From assembly GCA_009773555.1 (NCBI GenBank), contig WSXZ01000039.1, positions 1 through 64,000 of the forward strand: a stretch of 64,000 nt of DNA, given 5' to 3'. Within the stretch, counting starts at the first letter, position 1. Each line of letters begins with the position of its first letter. The notes beneath the pieces were generated by a model that did not search any database, was not told the origin of the DNA, and saw nothing but the letters and a program-made list of their open reading frames with translations. Shown piece after piece: positions 1-7,900 of the stretch. The position numbers were made by a program, and so were the translations under genes. Origin of the DNA: Methylocystaceae bacterium (GTDB lineage Bacteria; Pseudomonadota; Alphaproteobacteria; Rhizobiales; Beijerinckiaceae).

Positions 1-294
1 TTCGATCGCGCAACCGTCAAGCGCGCCGGCAGGCGCTTCGGCGGGTTCGAAAGCGACGCCAGCCGCGCGCAGATTCGCCATGCAATCCTCGGCGGACTGT
101 GGCTCCGCTTGCGGCGGCTGGGCGCCGACGGCAGGCTTTGCCTCCGGTAAGGGGACGGTCTGAAATGCCGGTCGTCGTGGCGGCGACGGCGCGTCGAGCG
201 CCGCAACGGAAGTTGCGACAGCGCTTATCGCCAGGGCGAGCGCAACCTCGACTGTAAAGCGTACAAGCTCGCGAGACATCATCGTCATCGTCAT
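1..294 (-). CDS. Extensin-family protein, N-terminal fragment
   Basis: This is the first 98 codons of a gene that runs off the left edge of the window on the minus strand. Several in-frame ATG codons lie at 277-294, so the exact start is uncertain. The N-terminus carries a short hydrophobic stretch (about residues 15-32, VEVALALAISAVATSVAA) that looks like a signal peptide. A proline/alanine-rich linker follows. Then comes EDCMANLRAAGVAFEPAEAP and a Gly-Cys pair, which matches the start of the bacterial extensin-like C-terminal domain with its conserved first cysteine. The family is found in the envelope of Rhizobiales, and its function is not established. The call rests on this short piece only. 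Confidence 0.6.
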   Translation of the reverse strand, partial: MTMTMMSRELVRFTVEVALALAISAVATSVAALDAPSPPRRPAFQTVPLPEAKPAVGAQPPQAEPQSAEDCMANLRAAGVAFEPAEAPAGALDGCAIE

Positions 295-362
295 CGCCTT
301 TAGCCGCGCCATTCTTCTAATCCCGCAGAGAGCGCCTACATTGGGGCGAGTGGAGGAAGCCT

Positions 363-716
363 ATGTCGAACGCCATCACCGTCACAGTGCCGCACGATCT
401 CGGCGTCGAAACGGCGAAAGCCCGCGTCTCCGAACAGCTGTCGAAGATGCAACGCGAATATGTGGACAAGGTCGCGCATTCCGAAGTCACCTGGGCCGGC
501 GACGTCGGAACGGTTCGCGTGACGGCGCTCGGCCAGACGGCGACGGCGCAGATCACGGTGCTGAAGGACTTGCTGCGCATCGACGTTCAGCTGCCCTGGG
601 TGTTGGCGGCCCTTTCCGGCAAGCTGCAGCAGTTCATCTCGAGCAACGCCGGCGACGCCTTGCGCATCGGCCACGCGCCGAAAAACGACGCTAGCGCCGC
701 GCGTAAAACACCGTGA
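363..716 (+). CDS. Polyhydroxyalkanoic acid system (PHA_gran_rgn-type) protein
   Basis: A 117-residue protein resembling the small PHA-granule-associated regulator family (PF09650 type). Features are the opening segment ITVTVPHDLGVETAKARV, a central beta-rich part (VTWAGDVGTVRVTALGQTA) and the tail segment LPWVLAALSGKLQQFI. Family members are linked by name and context to polyhydroxyalkanoate storage, but their biochemical role is poorly defined. No phaC or phaZ gene is nearby, so context neither supports nor opposes the name. The 3' end overlaps the convergent methyltransferase gene by 26 bp. The start at ATG 363 gives the expected family N-terminus. Confidence 0.65.
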   Translation: MSNAITVTVPHDLGVETAKARVSEQLSKMQREYVDKVAHSEVTWAGDVGTVRVTALGQTATAQITVLKDLLRIDVQLPWVLAALSGKLQQFISSNAGDALRIGHAPKNDASAARKTP

Positions 717-1386
717 AGCGGTGGCGCTTCCAACCGACGTCCGCATAGCGGAACCCGGCCTCTTCAAGCCAGGCGATCTGATCTGCGAAGGTCGCGCTGC
801 GATCGAGCTCCGCGCGCTTTCTCGCCGCCGCGAAATCATCGGCAGCGATTCCGGAGCCTCGGACGTCCGCTTCCCAGCGGCGCTGATAGGCCTCCTCGAT
901 TTCACCGGTCGTACCGAGCGACTGATCGGCGTTGATGAAAATGCCGCCGGGTCGCAGCGCATCATGAATCCGCCGGAAGAGGCGGCGCTTCGCTTCGTGA
1001 TCGAGATGGTGGATGGAGAGCGCCGAGACGACGGCGTCGAGCGGCCCCGGGAGCGGCGCGGTTGCATAGTCCGCGAGCGACAGGCGCAGGCGCGCGCCGT
1101 AAATCGCGAGCCGTTCGCGCGCCGCATCGAGCATCTTCGGCGCGAGATCGACGCCTTCGACCTGCGCGCCGGGAAACCGGTTGAGAATCATTTCCGACAA
1201 GAGACCGGTGCCGACGCCAAGGTCGACGCATCGAAATTCTCCCTCGCCAACGGCCTCTTCGAGAAGGTCGAGCGCGGTCCCGTAGAAGGCGTCGAAATGC
1301 GGAATGAGTTTGCGCCGTAGCGCGTCATAGCCGGGAACGGCGTTTTCGAAAGCGGCGCGCAGCGCGTCGAAATTCGCTTCGGTCAT
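691..1386 (-). CDS. Class I SAM-dependent methyltransferase
   Basis: A 231-residue Rossmann-fold methyltransferase. Motif I is VDLGVGTGLLSEMI (about residues 53-66), followed by the acidic strand end VEGVDLAPKML. The post-II region FSLAD/DAVVSALSIHHLDHEAK is typical of methyltransferase type 11/12 domains. The substrate cannot be told from sequence. An ATG at 1386 preceded by GGGGA is chosen over an upstream in-frame start at 1452, which would add 22 basic, non-conserved residues. It lies downstream of tyrA on the same strand with about 40 bp between them, so cotranscription is possible. Its 3' end overlaps the convergent PHA-type gene. Confidence 0.8.
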   Translation of the reverse strand: MTEANFDALRAAFENAVPGYDALRRKLIPHFDAFYGTALDLLEEAVGEGEFRCVDLGVGTGLLSEMILNRFPGAQVEGVDLAPKMLDAARERLAIYGARLRLSLADYATAPLPGPLDAVVSALSIHHLDHEAKRRLFRRIHDALRPGGIFINADQSLGTTGEIEEAYQRRWEADVRGSGIAADDFAAARKRAELDRSATFADQIAWLEEAGFRYADVGWKRHRFTVFYARR

Positions 1387-1426
1387 ATGTGATCCCCGCG
1401 TCGATCGGGCCGTGGCGAGACGGGCT

Positions 1427-2350
1427 TCACCGCCCTTCCACGCGCCGACCAAAATCCGGCGCAGCCGTGTCCTGACCCTGCTCGATGATCGAGCGGCGGA
1501 TGTCGCGGGTGCGCGAGAAGAATTCCAGCAGCCCTTCCCCGTCGCCCCGCCGGATCATCCGCTGCAGCACGCTGAGATCCTCATTGAAGCGTCCGAGCAT
1601 CTGCAGGACGGCGTCCTTATTGGCGAGGAAGATGTCTCGCCACATGATGGGATCCGACGCGGCGATGCGCGTGAAATCGCGAAAGCCCGACGCTGAGAAT
1701 TTGATGACCTCGGAACGCGTCTCATCGCCGAAATCATCCGCCGTGCCGACGATATTATAAGCGATGAGATGCGGCAGATGGCTCGTGAGCGCGAGCACGG
1801 CGTCGTGATGCGCGACGCTCATCGTCTCGACGTTGGCGCCCAGACGCATCCAGAATTTCGTCAGCTTGTCCACGGCTGCGGCGTCGGCGTTGTCGGGCGG
1901 CGTGAGAATGCACCAACGATTTTGAAACAGCGTGGCGAATCCTGCGTCCGGCCCGGAGAACTCCGTGCCGGCGATCGGATGGGCGGGAATGAAGCGCGCT
2001 GGTTCGGTAAGATGCGGCGTCATCTGCGCGACGACGGCGCCTTTCACCGAGCCGACGTCGGAAAGAACGGCGCCCTTTTGCAGATGCGGCGCGAGGCTTT
2101 GCGCAACACCGCCGCAAGCGCCGACAGGCGTGCACACGATGACAAGATCGGCTCCACCAACCGCCTGCGCATAATCTTGTGTCGCAACGTCGGCGAGACC
2201 GAGTTCGCTGGCGCGGCCGACGACCTCTTGCGATGAATCCATCACGGCGACATGCCGCGCCGCGCCGAATTGGCGCGCCGCGCGCGCGATCGACGAGCCG
2301 ATGAGCCCGACGCCGATCAGCGCCAAGCGTTCACACGCAGGATCAGCCAT
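1427..2350 (-). CDS. tyrA: Prephenate/arogenate dehydrogenase
   Basis: A 307-residue TyrA-family enzyme that oxidatively decarboxylates prephenate or arogenate in tyrosine synthesis. The NAD(P)-binding loop [17 protein letters not shown] is at the N-terminus. The catalytic region [13 protein letters not shown] with the conserved His lies near residue 125. The helical C-terminal dimer domain contains [14 protein letters not shown] and [15 protein letters not shown]. The start ATG at 2350 overlaps the 3' end of hisC by 8 bp, so the two are translationally coupled. A longer in-frame start at 2473 lies inside hisC and adds non-conserved sequence. In relatives this hisC-tyrC pair serves aromatic and histidine synthesis; cofactor and substrate preference cannot be read from sequence. 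Confidence 0.9.
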   Translation of the reverse strand: MADPACERLALIGVGLIGSSIARAARQFGAARHVAVMDSSQEVVGRASELGLADVATQDYAQAVGGADLVIVCTPVGACGGVAQSLAPHLQKGAVLSDVGSVKGAVVAQMTPHLTEPARFIPAHPIAGTEFSGPDAGFATLFQNRWCILTPPDNADAAAVDKLTKFWMRLGANVETMSVAHHDAVLALTSHLPHLIAYNIVGTADDFGDETRSEVIKFSASGFRDFTRIAASDPIMWRDIFLANKDAVLQMLGRFNEDLSVLQRMIRRGDGEGLLEFFSRTRDIRRSIIEQGQDTAAPDFGRRVEGR

Positions 2351-3473
2351 GAACGCCTGCTTGCGCGTCTTGCCGCACGCGGGCGCTCTGCATGAATTCA
2401 GCAAGCGCTTCGACGACGCGTTCATTCGCCTCCTGCGCGCCGACGGTGAGCCGCAGGAAGTCCGCCATGCCATAGGCGCCGATGGCGCGCAGCACCAACC
2501 CGCGCGACATGAGGAAGCGATCGGCGTCGAGGGCCGTCAATCCCGGCGCCTCAGGGAAACGTATGGCGACGAAATTGGCGACGCTCGGCAGAACGTCGAG
2601 GCCGAGCGCGGAAATTTCTCGCGAGAGCCACGGCAGCCAGCGGTCATTGTGCGCGATCGCCGCGTCGAGATGGGCGCGATCCGACAGCGCCGCGATCGCC
2701 GCTGCTGAACCCGCGCTCGAGACATTGAAGGGCGAGCGGATTCGGTTCAGCGCGTCGATCACATGTGCGGGTCCATAGGCCCAGCCAACGCGCAGGGCCG
2801 CGAGGCCGTAAATTTTCGAGAAGGTGCGGGTCATCACGACATTTTCATGCGCATCGACCAACGCGACGCCCGCTTCGTAATCCTCGCGCAGGACATATTC
2901 GGCATAGGCGGAGTCGAGCACGAGCAGCACATGCGCGGGCAGTGAACGCGCCAGCCTCGAGACTTCATTCGCCGGCACGAACGTTCCCGTCGGATTATTC
3001 GGATTGGCGAGAAAAACGATCTTTGTTCTCTCGCTCACACAGGCAAGCAGCGCGTCAACGTCTGCTGTGTAGTTCGTTTCGGGAGCGACGACCGGCGTTC
3101 CCCCCGCGGCAAGCGTGACGATCTTGTATTCGAGAAACCCATGCTGGCTGTAGACGCCCTCGTCGCCTGGCCCGATGTAGGCGAGCGCAAGCAGCTCCAG
3201 AAGATTGTCCGAGCCGGCGCCGGCGATGATCCGGTCTGGGTTTAGCGCGTAACGCGCGCCGATCGCCTCGCGCAGGGCGCGCGACGAGCCTTCGGGATAC
3301 AGCGCGATCTCGCCGGCCATGTTGCGCAGGGCCTCCACCGCGCGCGGAGATGGCCCCAGCGGCGTCTCATTGGCCGACAGTTTGAACACGCGCGCGGCGC
3401 CCGGCGCGGCGCTCCTGCCGGGCACGTAAGCGTCGATCGCGAGAACGGTTGAACGGGGGGTGGGCTTCGTCAT
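2343..3473 (-). CDS. hisC: Histidinol-phosphate / aromatic aminotransferase
   Basis: A 376-residue fold-type I PLP aminotransferase of the HisC family. Visible features are the substrate-binding start [14 protein letters not shown], the phosphate-contacting [14 protein letters not shown], the [10 protein letters not shown] loop, DSAYAEYV with the PLP-contacting Asp/Tyr, and [18 protein letters not shown] with the Schiff-base lysine. In alphaproteobacteria this HisC paralogue next to tyrA and chorismate mutase may act on imidazole-acetol phosphate and on aromatic keto acids. The chorismate mutase gene lies upstream on the same strand but is separated from hisC by a DUF7662-VapC module on the other strand, so the usual operon is interrupted here. 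Confidence 0.9.
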   Translation of the reverse strand: MTKPTPRSTVLAIDAYVPGRSAAPGAARVFKLSANETPLGPSPRAVEALRNMAGEIALYPEGSSRALREAIGARYALNPDRIIAGAGSDNLLELLALAYIGPGDEGVYSQHGFLEYKIVTLAAGGTPVVAPETNYTADVDALLACVSERTKIVFLANPNNPTGTFVPANEVSRLARSLPAHVLLVLDSAYAEYVLREDYEAGVALVDAHENVVMTRTFSKIYGLAALRVGWAYGPAHVIDALNRIRSPFNVSSAGSAAAIAALSDRAHLDAAIAHNDRWLPWLSREISALGLDVLPSVANFVAIRFPEAPGLTALDADRFLMSRGLVLRAIGAYGMADFLRLTVGAQEANERVVEALAEFMQSARVRQDAQAGVHG

Positions 3474-3555
3474 CTTGTCTTTTTTCGGCGGCGCAACGAG
3501 AGGCGTTCTCTCATAAGCCTTGGCGCACTGAGCGCAAAGCCTTTCGACAAGCCTC

Positions 3556-3586
3556 TTGACAACTACTGTGTAGTTTTATATACACA
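3556..3586 (+). promoter_or_regulatory. Sigma-70-like promoter with overlapping inverted-repeat operator
   Basis: TTGACA at 3556-3561 is followed after 17 bp by TATACA at 3579-3584, a near-consensus housekeeping promoter facing the DUF7662-VapC genes. A perfect inverted repeat TGTGTA-N8-TACACA (3567-3586) covers the spacer and the -10 box. That is the usual arrangement for autorepression of a toxin-antitoxin operon. The repeat and boxes are seen directly; repression is inference. Confidence 0.65.
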
Positions 3587-3616
3587 CTACCTCCTCCGCA
3601 GGGGAGAAGAACGCAC

Positions 3617-4120
3617 ATGTCCAAATACGCGCCTCTGACTGCTTACCTGCGCGAACAGCCTTACCGCGAGGTCAGACTCAGGTTCCGTGATCTTGAGAAA
3701 ATTCTTGGATTTCCCCTCCCATCTTCGGCGTGCCAGCACCGCGCTTGGTGGTCGAACAACGGCTCGAATAATGTGATGACGAAGGCGTGGTTGAGCGCCG
3801 GTTACCGCACGCGCGACGTCGATATGGAGAGCGAGCGCTTGACATTCGAGCGCGTCGAGGCGAGGCCGCCCGACCCCGAACCCACAGCTCCTTCGCCACG
3901 GCCGCCGGACGATCTCGCGCTTGTCCAGCGGGTGCTGGAGGTTCTGCGCGGCGATGACGAACATCACGCGCATAAGCTTCGACGCGCGATCATCGCCGCG
4001 CTAGCGACGCCAAAGACCGAATCCGCTCTCGATATTTTTGCGTCCGACCTGCCTGAAGACGCGTTCGAAGAAGTCTTCCCGGACCGAGGTGAAAACGGCT
4101 GGCGCGAGATTGATCTGTGA
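3617..4120 (+). CDS. DUF7662-domain protein, probable antitoxin
   Basis: A 167-residue protein with two parts. Residues about 1-75 match the small DUF7662 domain (KYAPLTAYLREQ, a FRDLEKILGFPLP segment, then HRAWWSNN and a RTRDVDMESERLTFERV strand). The C-terminal half has a proline-rich linker, a short helical stretch (LALVQRVLEVL) and an acidic tail ending GENGWREIDL, which resembles toxin-wrapping tails of antitoxins. The stop overlaps the downstream VapC start as GTGA, the coupling typical of antitoxin-toxin pairs. A GGGGAGAAG ribosome site precedes the ATG, and a promoter with an inverted-repeat operator lies just upstream. The antitoxin role is inferred from position and tail; DUF7662 itself has no known function to me. 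Confidence 0.65.
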   Translation: MSKYAPLTAYLREQPYREVRLRFRDLEKILGFPLPSSACQHRAWWSNNGSNNVMTKAWLSAGYRTRDVDMESERLTFERVEARPPDPEPTAPSPRPPDDLALVQRVLEVLRGDDEHHAHKLRRAIIAALATPKTESALDIFASDLPEDAFEEVFPDRGENGWREIDL

Positions 4121-4542
4121 AATTTCTCCTCGATACGAATGTCATCTCGGAATTGCGGAAAGGAACGCGCGCGCATCCCAACGTCGCCGCTTGGGCGCAG
4201 TCCCTCGACCCGCGCGATCTCGGAACGAGCGTCCTCGTGCTCGCCGAGATTCGCCGCGGCGTCGAGTTGAAGCGATTGAAAGACCCGGCTCAGGCGGACA
4301 AGCTCGATGCGTGGTTCGCACGCATGCGCGATAAATTGGAAGACCGCGTCCTCCCAGTCGACGAAGCGGTCGCCGATCGCTGGGCGCGGCTGAACATTCC
4401 CAATCCCCTGCCCTTCGTCGACGGCCTGATGGCGGCGACGGCTTTGGCGCGCGGACTCGTTCTTGTAACGCGCAATATACGCGACGTCGCCGTCACCGGC
4501 GCACAGTTGCTGGATCCTTTTGCCTATCTAGGCGAGGCCTAA
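4117..4542 (+). CDS. vapC: VapC/FitB-type PIN-domain ribonuclease toxin
   Basis: A 141-residue PIN-domain protein, the right length for a VapC/FitB toxin. The metal-binding residues are all visible: Asp6 in LLDTNVISE, Glu44 in VLAEIRRG, Asp102 in PFVDGLMAATA and the TRN motif ending at Asn120. Such toxins cleave RNA with Mg2+ and are held inactive by a cognate antitoxin. Translation starts at GTG 4117, overlapping the stop of the DUF7662 gene. Its 3' end overlaps the end of the convergent chorismate mutase gene by 4 bp, so the module fills the gap between chorismate mutase and hisC exactly. Confidence 0.88.
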   Translation: MKFLLDTNVISELRKGTRAHPNVAAWAQSLDPRDLGTSVLVLAEIRRGVELKRLKDPAQADKLDAWFARMRDKLEDRVLPVDEAVADRWARLNIPNPLPFVDGLMAATALARGLVLVTRNIRDVAVTGAQLLDPFAYLGEA

Positions 4543-5411
4543 GGCGCGAAGACGCCGCTGCGCGCGTCGTTAAGCTGGAAGCGCATCGCATGGCTGCCGA
4601 TCACGTCGACGCGCGCGCCCTCCACCCCTGCTTCGGCCAATGCTTTGGCGAAGGACTGGGCGTCAGCGTCGCCGGCGGCCGCGACAAGCAGCGCGAGCCC
4701 TTCCGGATGGGGGGCGCTAGCGAGGATTTCACCTTTGAGCGTCTGGAAAGCGGCGGGCAGCGCGTGCGTCCAGCGCGCGAGGCCGACCGCGTAAAGCGTC
4801 ACGCCATGCGCCATTGCGTCGGCCGGAAGCCGCGCGACGACGAACATCGGCAGACCCGCGGGATGATTGGGCCGCTCGACGAAAGGCAGGCGCGCGATGA
4901 TCTTGGGGGCGTCTTCGGCAACCAGGCGCATCCACCAGGCGCCATCCGATAGCCCGCCCGTCGCGCGCAGAATCCCAAGATCGCCGGTCGAGGCGGCGAC
5001 CGCGTCGATCACCGCGCCAGCGCCGTGATGCGCGACATAAGGAACGGTGAACCCGAAGTGGAAGCGCGCCGAATCGCGCATCTGCGCGTCGCCGCCGGAA
5101 TCATCCGCATGCACCGAATAATTCGCCTGAACATAGGTGAAGGTCGAGACGATGACGCGCCAAACGCCTTCGACGGCGTCGAGCGGCAGGAGCCCCTGGT
5201 GACGCTCGACCAGCGCGCGCATCATCTGCGCCTCGCGATCGGGTCGAAAGGCGCAGCCGAGGCCCTGCGCGCGCTTCACGGCGATCAGCCGGTCGATGAT
5301 CTCGCCGCGCTCCATCAACAGCCGATGCATGTCGCGATCGATCCGGTCGATCTCATCGCGCAATTCGGCAAGCGTGTCCGCGGCGGGCATGAGCAAAGGC
5401 GCATTCTGCAT
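4539..5411 (-). CDS. Chorismate mutase with degenerate C-terminal domain
   Basis: A 290-residue protein. Residues about 12-95 form an AroQ-type chorismate mutase helix bundle (LAELRDEIDRIDRDMHRLLM, then IAVKRAQG and REAQMMRALVERHQG), which converts chorismate to prephenate. The remaining about 190 residues look like a P-protein-style region, but I find no prephenate dehydratase TRF signature, so dehydratase activity is unlikely. The same two-part architecture occurs in Rhizobiales beside hisC and tyrA. Here the three genes share a strand but the toxin-antitoxin module lies between this gene and hisC. The ATG at 5411 gives a normal N-terminus. Confidence 0.85.
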   Translation of the reverse strand: MQNAPLLMPAADTLAELRDEIDRIDRDMHRLLMERGEIIDRLIAVKRAQGLGCAFRPDREAQMMRALVERHQGLLPLDAVEGVWRVIVSTFTYVQANYSVHADDSGGDAQMRDSARFHFGFTVPYVAHHGAGAVIDAVAASTGDLGILRATGGLSDGAWWMRLVAEDAPKIIARLPFVERPNHPAGLPMFVVARLPADAMAHGVTLYAVGLARWTHALPAAFQTLKGEILASAPHPEGLALLVAAAGDADAQSFAKALAEAGVEGARVDVIGSHAMRFQLNDARSGVFAP

Positions 5412-5462
5412 GGCGCACTCTCTTAGGCCAGCGCGGGACAGGAGGCAACGAAAGGTCGGGGT

Positions 5463-5789
5463 TCACACGATGCCAAGAAAAAGCGCGAGCGCCCTGTTTA
5501 CCCGCAACAGCAGCGCATCGTCAGCCTCCCCAATCACTTCTCCGATTTTTGACGACGGGAGGACCGTGAGCTTGTCGACGGCAATCTGAGACGCTTGTCG
5601 CAGCCCGTTGCCAGCAGAAGGCTCGACATCAAGGCGGAATAAGTCTGCATCGTCACGCAGAGTAGTGGTCAATGGGCAAATCACGACTGACGGCAGTTCC
5701 GCGAAGAGATCGCTTTGCACGACCAGAGCGGGGCGCGGCTTGCCGTAGTCTCCCGAGGTCGCGACAACAACGAATGCGCCACGCCGCAT
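5463..5789 (-). CDS. MazF/PemK-family endoribonuclease toxin
   Basis: A 108-residue MazF-like toxin. Family motifs are RRGAFVVVATSGDYGKPRPALV at the start (split here by the loop), VICPLTTTLRDD in the middle and SQIAVDKLTVLP toward the end. Relatives cleave single-stranded RNA at short sequences. The start ATG at 5789 forms a TAATG junction with the stop of the upstream antitoxin, so it is preferred to an in-frame start at 5804. The module lies between the chorismate mutase gene and recN, on the same strand as both. Confidence 0.85.
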   Translation of the reverse strand: MRRGAFVVVATSGDYGKPRPALVVQSDLFAELPSVVICPLTTTLRDDADLFRLDVEPSAGNGLRQASQIAVDKLTVLPSSKIGEVIGEADDALLLRVNRALALFLGIV

Positions 5790-6025
5790 TAGTCCTCGGG
5801 CCACTCATACATGCTTGCCACAAATTGCATGATCTCGTCGCCGGCCGGATCATGAACGGCGACAGCGCGGGCCTGCCGATAGCACTTTTCAATAAAATCC
5901 GGTGAGCGGCTGTCCGGCGCCCAGATTTGCACCGGCCGCAATCCAGCGGCGCGCATCCTTTGGCGGTAGCTGGCCATCCGAGTGCGCGGAGAGACGGGTT
6001 GGTCGTTCTTAGGCCGGCGGGACAT
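5789..6025 (-). CDS. MazE-like (DUF3018-type) antitoxin
   Basis: A 78-residue basic protein resembling the DUF3018 antitoxins that pair with MazF in alphaproteobacteria. Residues 15-35 (RTRMASYRQRMRAAGLRPVQ) form a helix-rich DNA-binding-like start. The stretch PDSRSPDFIEKCYRQARAVA follows, and the tail ends with FVASMYEWPED, an acidic end suited to toxin contact. The stop codon shares one base with the toxin start. A perfect 12-bp palindrome overlapping the predicted -10 box lies 20 bp upstream, which fits autorepression. Confidence 0.78.
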   Translation of the reverse strand: MSRRPKNDQPVSPRTRMASYRQRMRAAGLRPVQIWAPDSRSPDFIEKCYRQARAVAVHDPAGDEIMQFVASMYEWPED

Positions 6026-6044
6026 GCCAACGATCCAGGTTATC

Positions 6045-6078
6045 GTAACATGTTACTCCAAGCCATTATCTTTGTCAC
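6045..6078 (-). promoter_or_regulatory. Promoter and palindromic operator of the MazEF-like module
   Basis: Read on the minus strand, GTGACA (6073-6078) and TAACAT (6050-6055) are separated by 17 bp, giving a plausible sigma-70 promoter. The perfect palindrome GTAACATGTTAC occupies 6045-6056 and covers the -10 box. Repression by the antitoxin or toxin-antitoxin complex is inferred. Confidence 0.6.
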
Positions 6079-6108
6079 CGTCAAATCTGCGACGGCGCCT
6101 GTTCCTTT

Positions 6109-7788
6109 TCAGCCTGCCCCCTCCAGCAGCCGCGCCGCGGCGGCGCGGGCCTCCTCGGTGATGGCGGCGCCTGACAGCATGCGGGCGATCTCCTCGCGCC
6201 GCTCGCCCTCGGCGAGCACCGCGACGCTGGTCGCGACTCGCTTGTCCTTGCCGGTCTTCGCCGGCGCGCCCTTGCTGATGCGCAGATGCTGGCCGGCGCG
6301 CGCGGCGACTTGCGGCGCATGGGTGACGGCGAGCACCTGCGCGCGCGCGGCGAGACGCGCCAGCCGCTGACCGATGGCGTCGGCCACGGCGCCGCCAACG
6401 CCCGTGTCGATTTCGTCGAAAACGAGCGTCGGGGCCGAGCCGCGATCGGCGAGCACGACCTTCAGCGCCAGCATGAAGCGCGCGAGTTCGCCGCCCGAGG
6501 CGACTTTCGTCAGCGGACCGGGGCGCGAGCCCGGATTGGTCTGCACCCAGAATTCGACGCGGTCGATTCCTTCCGGTCCGGCGGACTCCGAATCGCTCGT
6601 CACCTGCGTCGAAAAATGCGCGCCCTCCAGTCGCAGCGGCTTTAGCTCGGCGTCGACCAGCGCATCGAGTTTCTTCGCCGCTGCGCGGCGCGCCGCGGAC
6701 AGGGCCAAGGCCGCCTCGTCATAGGACTGCTTGGCGTCCGCAACCGCGCGCCCCAGCGCGACCAGCCGCGCTTCGGACGCATCGAGCGCGGCGATGTCAT
6801 GGGCGAATTTTTCTTCAAGCTTCGCAAGGTCGGCGACCGCGACCTGATGCTTGCGCGCGGCGCCGCGCAGCGCGAACAGCCGCTCCTCGACCCGCTCCAA
6901 TTCCGCCGGATCGAACTTCGTTTCCGCAAGCGCCTGTTCAAGCGCGTCCTCGGCAAGACCCAGCGCGTCGACCGCATGGGTCAGGGCGCGCGCGGGCGCA
7001 TCCAGCAGTTGCGGCGCCTGCGTCAGACGCCGCTCCAATCGCCGTGCGGCCTTAGCGATTTCCTGCGCCGGAGACGCATCAGTGGAAAAAGCCGAGAGCG
7101 CGTCGGAAATATCCGAAGCGACCTTTTCGGCGCGCTGCATGAAGAGCCGCCGTTCGGCGAGCGTTTCTTCCTCGCCCTCCTGCGGCGCCAGCTCCGAAAG
7201 CTCGGCGTGCGCATGGCGCAGGTAGTCGGCGTCGGCGCGCGCCTTGGCGATGCGCGCGTCTTCTTCCGCCAACGCGCGGCGCGCCGCCTGCCACGCGCCA
7301 TAGCGCGCGCGTACGCCCGTCGCTTGCGCGACAAGGCCGCCATGCGCGTCGACGAGCGCGCGATGCGCGTTCGGATCGACGAGCGCGCGTTCGTCGTGCT
7401 GACAGTGGATCTCGACGAGTTCGCGCCCAATCGCGCGCAGCGCCTGCGCCGTCGCCGGCTGGTCGTTCACAAAGGCGCGGGTTCGGCCGTCCGCCGCCTG
7501 CACGCGGCGCAATACAAGCTCGTCCTCGCTCGCCAATCCGAATTCGCGCGCCGCAAGATGCGCGGGATGATTGGCCGGCGTGTCGAATGCCGCCGTCACC
7601 TGGCCCTGTTCGCAGCCGGCGCGCACGAGCGACGCGTCGCCGCGCCCGCCGAGCGCCAGCACGAAGGCGTCGAGCAGGATCGACTTTCCCGCCCCGGTCT
7701 CTCCCGTGAGCGTCGTCAGGCCCGGCGCGAATTCCAGGTCGAGCGCGTCGATCAGCACGATGTCGCGAATGGAAAGACGGACCAGCAT
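6109..7788 (-). CDS. recN: DNA repair protein RecN
   Basis: A 559-residue SMC-like ATPase, the usual RecN length. Walker A is GETGAGKSILLDAF near residue 30. A long central coiled coil rich in Ala, Glu and Arg follows. The C-terminal half holds the ABC signature VASGGELARFMLALKV, Walker B TLVFDEIDTGVGG and the VTHAPQVAARAGQHL switch region. RecN helps hold sister DNA together and supports recombinational repair of double-strand breaks in the cytoplasm. The ATG at 7788 gives the classic MLVRLSIRDIVLID start; an upstream in-frame start at 7821 adds non-family residues. It follows bamD and lpxC on the same strand, an arrangement common in this order. Confidence 0.95.
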   Translation of the reverse strand: MLVRLSIRDIVLIDALDLEFAPGLTTLTGETGAGKSILLDAFVLALGGRGDASLVRAGCEQGQVTAAFDTPANHPAHLAAREFGLASEDELVLRRVQAADGRTRAFVNDQPATAQALRAIGRELVEIHCQHDERALVDPNAHRALVDAHGGLVAQATGVRARYGAWQAARRALAEEDARIAKARADADYLRHAHAELSELAPQEGEEETLAERRLFMQRAEKVASDISDALSAFSTDASPAQEIAKAARRLERRLTQAPQLLDAPARALTHAVDALGLAEDALEQALAETKFDPAELERVEERLFALRGAARKHQVAVADLAKLEEKFAHDIAALDASEARLVALGRAVADAKQSYDEAALALSAARRAAAKKLDALVDAELKPLRLEGAHFSTQVTSDSESAGPEGIDRVEFWVQTNPGSRPGPLTKVASGGELARFMLALKVVLADRGSAPTLVFDEIDTGVGGAVADAIGQRLARLAARAQVLAVTHAPQVAARAGQHLRISKGAPAKTGKDKRVATSVAVLAEGERREEIARMLSGAAITEEARAAAARLLEGAG

Positions 7789-7900
7789 GAGGCGTTGCTC
7801 AAATGCCCTGGGCGCGCACATGCGCCGGAAGCCGCGCGTCGGCGACGCGCGGACGGCCCTCGATTATAGTCGCCAGCGCCCTTTTCCAAACGGAGATTTT

